Below are positions 25,842 to 33,142 of a stretch of 51,136 nt of DNA, piece by piece. The notes beneath the pieces are model-generated. The model was not told the DNA's origin. It did not search any database and saw nothing but the letters and a program-made list of their open reading frames with translations. Every line of letters starts with the position of its first letter. The stretch's first letter is position 1. The translations under genes were made by a program, and so were the position numbers. The DNA is from Dictyobacter arantiisoli (lineage in GTDB: Bacteria > Chloroflexota > Ktedonobacteria > Ktedonobacterales > Ktedonobacteraceae): contig NZ_BIXY01000010.1 in assembly GCF_008326305.1 (NCBI RefSeq), forward strand, positions 1-51,136. The letters are read 5' to 3'.

Positions 25842-25922
25842 GGCTCATAAGAGGTTGTGTCCGCAGCTTCCTCGCCGTTTTCCCCCGAACGGTGTGTGAG
25901 ACCTCTCTTATGAGCCTTTTTA
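25842..25922 (+). terminator. Long terminator after the lipoprotein gene
   Basis: GGCTCATAAGAGGT (25842-25855) pairs with ACCTCTCTTATGAGCC (25901-25916) with a 2-base bulge. The loop contains a small inner hairpin around GCCGTT/GAACGG. A T run at 25917-25922 follows. Confidence 0.75.
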
Positions 25923-25971
25923 TCATTCCTCACTACTTTCTGAAAGTGCGCTGCCCCTCCTGATCTCCACC

Positions 25972-26002
25972 ATGAATTTTCGCAACTCTGACGCTCAAAA
26001 AG
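25972..26002 (+). repeat. Degenerate, solitary head of the palindromic element family
   Basis: ATGAATTTTCGCA followed by GCTCAAAAA aligns without gaps to the 31-base head of copy 2, with about 23 of 31 positions identical. No palindrome or tail follows, so it may be a decayed or headed fragment. It lies 116 bases from the solitary arm of the foldback element family. Confidence 0.4.
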
Positions 26003-26117
26003 GTTGTTATGTAGCGCAAAGAGAGTAGGCGCATCAGCACCGGTATACAAGCGAGCAATAAGATTACTATAGACAAAACAACTACTGTTTTATGGTAAAT
26101 ATCGCTATGCTGGAGCG

Positions 26118-26192
26118 AAATGGTGGTACGTGAACGGGAAAGCGCACCTCGGTTGTGACCTTGACAGTGCACTACGTTTTTCATCATCATTC
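26118..26192 (-). mobile_element. Solitary arm of the foldback/MITE-like element family
   Basis: The segment containing GGTGGTACGTGAACGGGAAA, GCGCACCTC, GTTG-GACCT-like sequence and ATCATCATT matches the right arm of the 12.2-12.45 kb element (12366-12438) closely over about 75 bases. The identical core is about 30 bases around GGTGGTACGTGAACGGGAAA. No second arm is found within 300 bases on either side. Confidence 0.6.
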
Positions 26193-26323
26193 CTTTTACT
26201 GGTATAGTCTATACTTTTCCACTTTTTCTATCCAACGCATATCCTTATCACCCATTTGGGAAGGTAAAGAGGGACTTCTAGTGGGCGGTTAGAAAAACCA
26301 TCTCATTATAGTGATCACAACTA

Positions 26324-26352
26324 TTGACAGCTAACTTCCTTGTGGCTACAAT
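26324..26352 (+). promoter_or_regulatory. Near-consensus sigma-A promoter
   Basis: TTGACA (26324-26329, perfect) and TACAAT (26347-26352, 5 of 6) are separated by exactly 17 bases. It is the best promoter seen in the window and points to a 47-codon frame 69 bases downstream, not to any large gene. Confidence 0.7.
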
Positions 26353-26420
26353 CATTCGTAACTACAGTTACTTATTCGTAAACAACAACAGTAACGCATT
26401 GATTTGGGAGTTAGAAAACG

Positions 26421-26564
26421 ATGAACACAACACACCATCATTCCGGGCAGCCACCCACGCACAAGGCATCCTTATGCCCCGGCATATCTATTTCCAGTAC
26501 ACCTCTTCTCTTCAACATCCTCATCCCCATGCCCATGTCAATGTGTTGTCCTCACTGTCGATAA
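26421..26564 (+). CDS. Possible 47-residue His/Cys/Met-rich peptide gene
   Basis: The ATG at 26421 is preceded by GGGAG at 10 bases and by a near-consensus promoter. The peptide starts MNTTHHHSGQPPTH, has a middle with Ser/Thr and one Cys (SLCPGISISSTP), then a hydrophobic LLFNILIPMPMSM and ends CCPHCR. His, Met and Cys clustering suggests metal binding. The Cys and Ser/Thr-rich second half would also fit a modified peptide precursor, but no modification enzyme gene lies nearby. Nothing similar was recognised, and a chance frame cannot be excluded. Confidence 0.35.
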   Translation: MNTTHHHSGQPPTHKASLCPGISISSTPLLFNILIPMPMSMCCPHCR

Positions 26565-26682
26565 AATTCGCTGCACGCCACAGATAAAAATCACACTCGC
26601 ACCGCTATAGAAGCGTACCGCAGTCTCCCTTCACCTGGATACGATCAACGCGCCAGTTGAAGTAGATGAATAAAAAAACAGG

Positions 26683-26742
26683 CAGACTGCCCTATCTATA
26701 AGAAAATGTGCTTCACATAATGATGGAGAGACAGTCTCTTTT
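26683..26742 (+). terminator. Weak terminator-like structure
   Basis: CAGACTG (26683-26689) can pair with CAGTCT (26732-26737) across a loop of about 45 bases, followed by CTTTTTAT. The local palindrome AGAGACAGTCTCT overlaps the right arm. It would close the short transcription unit starting at 26324. Confidence 0.3.
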
Positions 26743-26872
26743 TATCCATAAAAAGCGCTTGCTTGCTTAATTTTCTGTGTCGTAAATCTCAGCGCTACCT
26801 CATACAGTTTTATGCCACGAGCTTTTTAAATCTGATCAATCCGCCCTTGAGTGAGAATGGAGCATGTATCCA

Positions 26873-27538
26873 ATGTTACAACATACCTTACCAGTAGCTG
26901 CACAGAAATTAACATCACTGACACACAACCATACCATCAAAGCAGGGATTGATTTGATGGTACTTCGACACATGGCTCGCCAGCTCCGCCTGCACCTGTT
27001 AACAATGGAGTCTGTAGATAAGCTTCAGCAACCGGTTATTTATGAGTTGGCTGAACGTCATAATAGCATCCATCGTATCGTCTTCTACCGGCCAGAAGCA
27101 CTGTTTACCAACGAGACACTCTCGTTTGTTGGCTTTGTCAGTGGTCGTCAGGCCACGCTCGACGATGCCATCGATGCCGAATTAGGCCAGGCAGACAAAA
27201 ATATGCTGGTCGAATTGATGAATATTCCTGGTTTGTTAACCTACTCCTCCATGGAACTACGCCCCAAACACTGGTATAATCTGGTCATGTTACACGATTT
27301 AGAGACAAAATCTGATCTCAAACAGATCCAGTTACACCAGCATGCCGCCTATAAACTGGCACCACGGGCATATGACTGGATACGTATTCATAGTGGCATT
27401 TTCCCCGGTGGTCTGGCGCAGAATGTGCCTCAGATAGTACGCACCAAACATTATTCGTTTGCGACAGAACAATATAACTTCCAGATGCATGAGGTTGTGC
27501 ATCCACAACCCATCACACAAGGAGCGCCCCATTCATGA
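26873..27538 (+). CDS. Unknown soluble protein, translationally coupled to PhnD-like gene
   Basis: No family was recognised in this 221-residue protein. It has no signal peptide or membrane span. It is rich in His, with HWYNLVMLHDLETKSDL and LAPRAYDWIRIHSGIFPGGL as its most structured-looking segments, and conserved-looking Trp and Tyr. The ATG at 26873 is preferred to the one at 26864 because GGAG lies 10 bases before the former and only 1 before the latter. Its last bases overlap the next start as ATGA, so the two proteins are probably made together and may interact. Confidence 0.65.
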   Translation: MLQHTLPVAAQKLTSLTHNHTIKAGIDLMVLRHMARQLRLHLLTMESVDKLQQPVIYELAERHNSIHRIVFYRPEALFTNETLSFVGFVSGRQATLDDAIDAELGQADKNMLVELMNIPGLLTYSSMELRPKHWYNLVMLHDLETKSDLKQIQLHQHAAYKLAPRAYDWIRIHSGIFPGGLAQNVPQIVRTKHYSFATEQYNFQMHEVVHPQPITQGAPHS

Positions 27539-28359
27539 AAGCAGTTGAGCCACCAGTGATCCACTTTGCTAATTTCCTTTCGCCGCTACTCCAGGAAACC
27601 TATGATGAACTGGCGACTTATGTGGGCAATAAGCTTACCCTTCCGGTTACATCAGGGGTCAGCGCCAATCTGGCTGAGTTGCAGAGCGGTCAGGCCGATA
27701 TCGGTTTCCTCTGTGGTCTGTTATATACCAGAATACAGGCCACAGGAGAGCATCCTGTGGAATTGTTGGCGGCCCCTGTGCTGCAAGGAGCACGCTATCA
27801 AGAGCGTCCTATCTACTTTTCTGATGTCATCGTGAACCGCACCAGCCCATTCAAAAACTGGGCAGACCTGCGCAGAAGCACCTGGGCCTACAACGAAGAA
27901 GCCTCACATTCCGGCTATAATCTGGTGCAATATAGTTTGCTTGAGCGACAAGAAGATAATCATTACTTTGGCAAAACTATCAAATCGGGCGCACATCTGC
28001 AATCCTTGCAGATGGTTCTCACCGGACAGGCCGATGCCACCGCAATTGACTCCCACATCCTGGACGTAGTTCTGCACCGCGATCCACAAATAGCGGCACA
28101 GATCCGCATCATCGACCAATTCGGACCATCCTCTATCCCTCCGGTCGTCGCGGCGCGCCATCTACCACTGGAAATCAAACAGGCCATCCAGAATCTGCTC
28201 AGCACTGCCCATGAAGAGCCACGATTAGCGCAAAGTTTACAGGCAGCCAACATCCAACGCTTTGTCCCGGTGCGGGATAGCCAATATGACGATATCCGGC
28301 ATATGTATGCGCGTGTCCAGGGCAGCGGACACCCTGACCACGCCATCCAAACGATCTGA
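27535..28359 (+). CDS. PhnD-like phosphonate/phosphite-type binding protein without signal peptide
   Basis: This 274-residue protein has the type II periplasmic-binding-protein layout of the PhnD/PtxB family. IHFANFLSPLLQETYDELATYV opens the first lobe (shown as IHFANFLSPLLQE and TYDELATYV). SGQADIGFLCGLLY, YFSDVIVNRTSPFKNWADLR, TWAYNEEASHSGYNLV, LTGQADATAIDSHILD and FGPSSIPPVVAARHLP follow at the expected spacing. Unlike transport members it has no signal peptide or lipobox, and no permease or ATPase is nearby. It therefore probably acts in the cytoplasm as a ligand sensor or enzyme partner. It overlaps the preceding gene by 4 bases and is followed by a strong terminator. Confidence 0.82.
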   Translation: MKAVEPPVIHFANFLSPLLQETYDELATYVGNKLTLPVTSGVSANLAELQSGQADIGFLCGLLYTRIQATGEHPVELLAAPVLQGARYQERPIYFSDVIVNRTSPFKNWADLRRSTWAYNEEASHSGYNLVQYSLLERQEDNHYFGKTIKSGAHLQSLQMVLTGQADATAIDSHILDVVLHRDPQIAAQIRIIDQFGPSSIPPVVAARHLPLEIKQAIQNLLSTAHEEPRLAQSLQAANIQRFVPVRDSQYDDIRHMYARVQGSGHPDHAIQTI

Positions 28360-28423
28360 AGAGACAAAACAACGCGAGAGCCAGGAGATCATGGAATAAG
28401 CCAGTAAGTATAAATAGAACATG

Positions 28424-28474
28424 TAGAAAAGGAAAACGCGTCCTTAATTGTTAAGGACGCGTTTTCCTTTTCTA
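28424..28474. terminator. Perfect 24-bp bidirectional terminator
   Basis: Arms 28424-28447 and 28451-28474 are exactly complementary around a 3-base loop (core AACGCGTCCTTAA). AAAAGG on the left and CCTTTT on the right provide T runs for both strands. It separates the convergent PhnD-like and kinase genes. Confidence 0.88.
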
Positions 28475-28499
28475 GAGCCGATGAATCCAGATATGGCGA

Positions 28500-30500
28500 T
28501 TAACCGCTGGTCGTAATTGGAATACCTCCACTGCCATTGCCAGTCACACCACCGGTTGTCTTTATAGATGTCGATGTAGATGTCGCTTGCGGCGTGGGGG
28601 ATGGTGTCGACGTGGGGGATGGCGTCGGCGTGGGTGTCGGTGCTGGCTGCGTCGGTGTTGCTGTTGGCACCAATGGTTTGCTAGTTGGCGTTGTTGCTGG
28701 CGTATTTTGAGCCGCTGGTGTCGAGTTCGTTCCTGGAGTTGAGCCAACAGGAGGAGTCGTTCCCAGATTCGTCACATACAGAGTAATGGTCTGGTTAGGG
28801 CCCACCTTCGCATTCGCAGCCGGGTCTGTACGCGTCACAGTATTGGCATCGTAGTTACTATCAATAACATCTTTATCATTTTGCCGAATTTTATATTTGA
28901 TGCCCAGATTATTCAGGTCGGCTGTAGCCGTATCCAACGTATCGCCGATCAGATTTGGCATATTCAAGCTTTTGTCAGACGTCGTCAGAACCACATGAAT
29001 GGTGGTACCAGGGCTGGCATAGCTCGTGGCATCAGGAGTTTGTCCCTTCACTATACCTGTCGTATCAGCGCCGTCGGTAGTGATCCTGAAGCCTTTACCC
29101 TCGGCGATTCGTTTTGCCTGCAGATAAGGCATATTCTTCAGATCAGGTACCTGCACAACCTGGGGGGTCGGAGTAGAAACTGGAGTATTGTCACCGAATG
29201 AGAACGGTAAGAATTTTAGTTCGCTGGCAAGATAAATACTAAAAATAAGCAATAATACCGTAGCGACCAATATGAGCACAGTGACAATACCAGTAACACG
29301 CGACGTGCGTCGTTCAGGAACAACACCTGCACGTCCCAGGGAATCACGTTGAAATGGACGAGTTGCGCCAGCTTCCATCTCCCCCATCGTGCTATAGGGC
29401 ACAGGGCGTGGTTGATCCATTGCGGTAGTGACATTATTCATTGGATCAGCAGAGACAGGAGCAAAAGGTTGCTCAGAGCGCAGAGCAGTTGCCGCACCAT
29501 TATCTGGTGAGCTGGTAGGACCCAACGTGGACGGTCCCATCTGATGATTTGCACCAGAGGTAGTTATCCCGGGTTGCCCTCCACTATTGGAGAAAGCATT
29601 CTCTGTCGGGAAAGCTGCTACAGGAGCCGACCCATTGCCAGGCGCAATATTGGCCGCCTGCACGGTGACACTATCTTCCTCCCCAAGCAGTTCAAGGGCG
29701 CGCGCCAGCGTACTACCATCCCGGAAACGCATTTCTGGAATTTTTTCCAGACAGCGCAAGATGATTTCTTCGAGGGCTGGTGGAATATTGGGATTCAACT
29801 GACTGGGAGGTATGGGAGCATCTTGAATATGCTGCATGGCTACCGCAACTGGAGTGTCGCCATCAAAGGGAGGTCGTCCTGTCAGCATTTCATACATGAC
29901 AATGCCCAGAGCATAAACATCAGCGGCGGGATTCACAATCTCACCCTGCGCTTGCTCTGGCGCATAGTATTGCACAGTACCCAGTGTCATGCCGGTTGTC
30001 GTGAGACGTTCGGCATTAATATCTTTATACACACTGGCGATACCAAAATCAACTAATTTGATAGACCCATCACGACCAACCAGAATATTCTGCGGCTTCA
30101 CATCACGATGCACGATACTTCGACGATGGGCTGCTCCTAATCCAAGGGCAACGTCATGCGCAATAATGACAGCCCGGTCTATCGCGAGGACACCCCGTGA
30201 GCGCAAATAGCGACGTAAGTCAGTGCCTTCGATTAGCTCCATGACGATGAAATAATTACCATCGCTCTGACCGTAATCATAGACCTGCACAATATTGGGA
30301 TGCTGCAATGCAGATGCAGCCTTCGCCTCTCGCTGAAAGCGCGTCACAAACTTTGGGTCGGTGCTATAAACTTCGCGCAGAACCTTAATAGCTACCGTTC
30401 GGTCCATCCGCATATCACGGCCCCGATAAATTGTAGCCATACCACCGCGGCCAATGGGATCTTGTAATTGATATCGCTCACCCAAAACTTCGATTTGCAT
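28500..30500 (-). CDS. PASTA-domain Ser/Thr protein kinase (PknB/StkP type)
   Basis: This 666-residue kinase is complete. It has a Gly loop GRGGMATIY at 17-25, K39 in VAIKVL, catalytic D133 in HRDVKPQN, DFG at 151-153, and an activation loop with TTTGMTLGT before YYAPEQ. A linker of about 120 residues leads to one membrane span at about 403-425. Two PASTA domains follow (about 449-507 and 511-577) and then a Pro/Thr/Ser-rich tail of about 85 residues. PASTA domains bind muropeptides, so it likely couples cell-wall state to phosphorylation. The ATG at 30500 has GGAG 4 bases upstream. A TTG at 30557 is an alternative start. Confidence 0.92.
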   Translation of the reverse strand: MQIEVLGERYQLQDPIGRGGMATIYRGRDMRMDRTVAIKVLREVYSTDPKFVTRFQREAKAASALQHPNIVQVYDYGQSDGNYFIVMELIEGTDLRRYLRSRGVLAIDRAVIIAHDVALGLGAAHRRSIVHRDVKPQNILVGRDGSIKLVDFGIASVYKDINAERLTTTGMTLGTVQYYAPEQAQGEIVNPAADVYALGIVMYEMLTGRPPFDGDTPVAVAMQHIQDAPIPPSQLNPNIPPALEEIILRCLEKIPEMRFRDGSTLARALELLGEEDSVTVQAANIAPGNGSAPVAAFPTENAFSNSGGQPGITTSGANHQMGPSTLGPTSSPDNGAATALRSEQPFAPVSADPMNNVTTAMDQPRPVPYSTMGEMEAGATRPFQRDSLGRAGVVPERRTSRVTGIVTVLILVATVLLLIFSIYLASELKFLPFSFGDNTPVSTPTPQVVQVPDLKNMPYLQAKRIAEGKGFRITTDGADTTGIVKGQTPDATSYASPGTTIHVVLTTSDKSLNMPNLIGDTLDTATADLNNLGIKYKIRQNDKDVIDSNYDANTVTRTDPAANAKVGPNQTITLYVTNLGTTPPVGSTPGTNSTPAAQNTPATTPTSKPLVPTATPTQPAPTPTPTPSPTSTPSPTPQATSTSTSIKTTGGVTGNGSGGIPITTSG

Positions 30501-30965
30501 AGCACTCCGCACTGTTGGGCGACTGTTGACAGTGCCCTTTCCTTGCCTGTTAGACAATCATTGTCACAGCATCTCGTCTATGGCCTGATCAGCTTACAGG
30601 ATACCATACATAGATGCAGACTCAATTTCACCCCTGTCACAGTAACAAGCAAAGATCTTCTACGTCTATCTTTTGCCGAGACGCAACGTGACTCGCCAGC
30701 ACTAGATTTATAGTAAATCTTCATGAGCAGAAGAGTGAGGGCAAAACGCATTGCGCCACTATTGTAACTTATTCTGTCTTAGAATGGAACACTCTACTGG
30801 AAAGTAGGAGTTCTTGTAACCGATACAAGCGTTTTGCCTCTACTTTCTATTTTCTACTCTCTACACTCGACCAACCTGCATAAAAGGATGACCTTGCTGC
30901 AAAGTTTGCCGCTTCCCTCTATGCATAACGTTGCGCCATGTTTGTGTTGAGTTGTACTGGATATA
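30501..30965. other. Gap between selB and the PASTA kinase gene
   Basis: About 460 bases with no supported gene. It was checked by eye for a selenocysteine tRNA and none was recognised. A small hairpin CTTGTaaccgATACAAG near 30812 is the only structure seen. Repeated pyrimidine-rich CTCTACTTTCTATTTTCTAC lies at about 30837-30860. Confidence 0.35.
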
Positions 30966-32918
30966 TTAATGATGTACTAATGTACGTTCATCGCCCGAAC
31001 GCCGAGTGATGTGCAGCATATCCATATGTTCAAGTAGAGGCACTATATATTTTCGTGTTGTTCCCAAAACATCGCGCGCTTCCGCAGCGGTTATTTTGCC
31101 ATTTTCCTGCAGAAAGGCCACGAGTCTGGCAAGTGCTTCGGTATAAGTAACGCGCAAAAACAGGATACCATCACCCAGTTTCACCAGCGTTCCTTGCTCA
31201 AGCAAGGCATTCACTACTTCAGAACCGGCCACAGCATCAGCTTCACTTAAGACAGGAGGAACATATGGACTGGCTTGAAAAAGCTCTAGTAGCCGCGTCA
31301 CCTGCTGCTGTTGAGCAGCTGTAAATTGCGCTTGGAAACCAGGTATCCGAATCAATCCACCACTGCGCATCTGTCCCGAGCCAGGTACGATTGGTGCCGC
31401 CTCTATTTGCTCCAGTTTACCAGTAGCCTGTAAAACTGAAAACACTTCAGCAGCCAATTTAGGAGTGAGATGCAGGCGTGTGCGCCATTCCTCCTTAGAG
31501 AGTCCACTGCGCAACGGATACAATTGGTGCCAGTCCTGTACCAGACGGAGAGCCTCATCAGCCAGCGTATCCCAGGCGGCCTGTGTAAACCAAAACACCC
31601 CAACCTTACACACCCTTCCTTCTGATAACAACGTCTCTAGTGTCTGTTGCGTCACATCATGAGCCAAATTAGACTGCTTCACTACTTCTTCAAGCGTATA
31701 GCCCACCAGTCCATGCGGCGTTTTCGCACTTCCTGTCCATTTTACCACCTGACGACGATCCAATGCAGCCAGGATAAACTCTTCAGGAGTTCCATGCATC
31801 AGACGCTCTAATGATTCTATTATAGGTTTTTGACGGCGACGATGATAACGTGGAGAAATATCAACCACTTCACCACCGCCGATGGTCAAACTGGGTGAAG
31901 GAATGCGAATAATAAAGCGGTCACGTCGCGTAACCACCGCCGGTTTTTGCAGGCGCAATTGCACCCAGGCACTTTGTCCCGGTTGTACTTCGTCACTCTC
32001 CAGCAAACGGACTTGAGCGGAAATTTCCTGAGAACCACTATAGAAATCCACGAACGTATTATGAGTCAGTGGATTGGTCGCCTCAGCAAGCACTTGTAAA
32101 CGCGCATCAAGCAGCATAGTTGTGTGTAACTGTCCAGGCAAAGCCACAACGTTACCACGCACGAGATCCGAGCGTGCCACATTCGCCAGGTTCAATGCCA
32201 CTCGACTTCCTGGCTGCGAACTGGCAACCTGTTGCTTATGCGTTTGTATGCCACGAATACGCGTCTTGAGTCCCTGCGGCAAAACCTCGACATCCAATCC
32301 TACCTTGAGCACTCCATCCAAGAGCGTCCCGGTCACAATTGTTCCAAAACCAGCCAGAGAAAAAACGCGATCAACTGGTAAACGAGGACGTGCGATATTT
32401 TTTTGTGCAGAGACATGCTGTAACAGATCATCCAGGGCGCTTAACAGTTCGAGAAGTCCCTGTCCCGTATATGCAGAAACCGGCACAATCGGGGCTTCGG
32501 CCAGGGTCGTTGGTTTGAGATATTTCGCGACCTCTTCACGCACCAGATTCAGCCACTCCTCATCCACCAGATCAACCTTGGTCAGGGCAACTACGCCACG
32601 TGACACCCGTAACAGATCCAGAATCGCCAGATGTTCACGGGTTTGAGGCATGATACCCTCATCCGCCGCAATCACCAACAGGGCTGCATCGATGCCCCCG
32701 ACACCAGCCAGCATGTTTTTGATAAAGCTCTCATGCCCGGGGACATCTACCAGACTCACCTCGCGCCCACCCGGCAATGTCAGCCAGGCAAACCCCAGGT
32801 CAATCGTCATGCCGCGCTCTTTTTCTTCTGTCAGGCGATCTGGATCAATCCCGGTGAGCGCCTTCACCAGGGTGGATTTCCCATGATCCACATGCCCTGC
32901 CGTTCCAATGCAACTCAT
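30966..32918 (-). CDS. selB: Selenocysteine-specific elongation factor SelB
   Basis: This 650-residue GTPase delivers Sec-tRNA to UGA codons marked by a SECIS hairpin. G1 is GHVDHGKST at about 7-15, with the SelB-type [11 protein letters not shown] switch and DVPGHE as G3. G4 is TKVD, and beta-barrel domains include [17 protein letters not shown]. The C-terminal third contains winged-helix repeats, ending with [20 protein letters not shown], the SECIS-binding part. The ATG at 32918 lacks a good ribosome-binding site, and a TTG three codons earlier is possible. No selA, selD, selC or UGA-containing selenoprotein gene was seen in the window. Confidence 0.93.
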   Translation of the reverse strand: MSCIGTAGHVDHGKSTLVKALTGIDPDRLTEEKERGMTIDLGFAWLTLPGGREVSLVDVPGHESFIKNMLAGVGGIDAALLVIAADEGIMPQTREHLAILDLLRVSRGVVALTKVDLVDEEWLNLVREEVAKYLKPTTLAEAPIVPVSAYTGQGLLELLSALDDLLQHVSAQKNIARPRLPVDRVFSLAGFGTIVTGTLLDGVLKVGLDVEVLPQGLKTRIRGIQTHKQQVASSQPGSRVALNLANVARSDLVRGNVVALPGQLHTTMLLDARLQVLAEATNPLTHNTFVDFYSGSQEISAQVRLLESDEVQPGQSAWVQLRLQKPAVVTRRDRFIIRIPSPSLTIGGGEVVDISPRYHRRRQKPIIESLERLMHGTPEEFILAALDRRQVVKWTGSAKTPHGLVGYTLEEVVKQSNLAHDVTQQTLETLLSEGRVCKVGVFWFTQAAWDTLADEALRLVQDWHQLYPLRSGLSKEEWRTRLHLTPKLAAEVFSVLQATGKLEQIEAAPIVPGSGQMRSGGLIRIPGFQAQFTAAQQQQVTRLLELFQASPYVPPVLSEADAVAGSEVVNALLEQGTLVKLGDGILFLRVTYTEALARLVAFLQENGKITAAEARDVLGTTRKYIVPLLEHMDMLHITRRSGDERTLVHH

Positions 32919-33055
32919 AGTTCTCAATTAATCGCTAAACTTTGTTGGATCACAATACTTTCAGTATACTCTACATCCACGGTTCTGGCTATAAAGAGGG
33001 GATAGCCACAGCAATTATCCTATTCAGAGTAGTGATCGGTTAAACGAATATCCCA

Positions 33056-33084
33056 TCGACATGCACTTCACAAGGCAGTATAAT
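33056..33084 (+). promoter_or_regulatory. Predicted sigma-A promoter of uvrC
   Basis: TCGACA (33056-33061) and a perfect TATAAT (33079-33084) are separated by 17 bases, 58 bases before the uvrC start. Confidence 0.65.
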
Positions 33085-33142
33085 AAAAGCAAAGAACGGC
33101 TCCAGAAGACATATACAGCTTGTTTCGCAAGGTTTTTTATAG

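Larger units (their letters stand above)
26193..26872. other. 680-base region with no large gene; holds a promoter and a possible peptide gene
   Basis: Apart from the promoter at 26324-26352, the small open frame at 26421-26564 and a weak terminator (all listed separately), the region is non-coding. Two small hairpins, GGCATCCTTATGCC near 26466 and GGCAGACTGCC near 26681, were seen. Confidence 0.4.

Noticed and set aside
25933-26190. 85-codon minus-strand frame with a hydrophobic segment
   Set aside because: Its first third is translated from the foldback-element arm and its end from a degenerate repeat head. It has no convincing ribosome-binding site, so it is more likely a by-product of the repeats.
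30720-30965. Selenocysteine tRNA next to selB
   Set aside because: No long-acceptor tRNA structure with a UCA anticodon could be drawn in either flank of selB.
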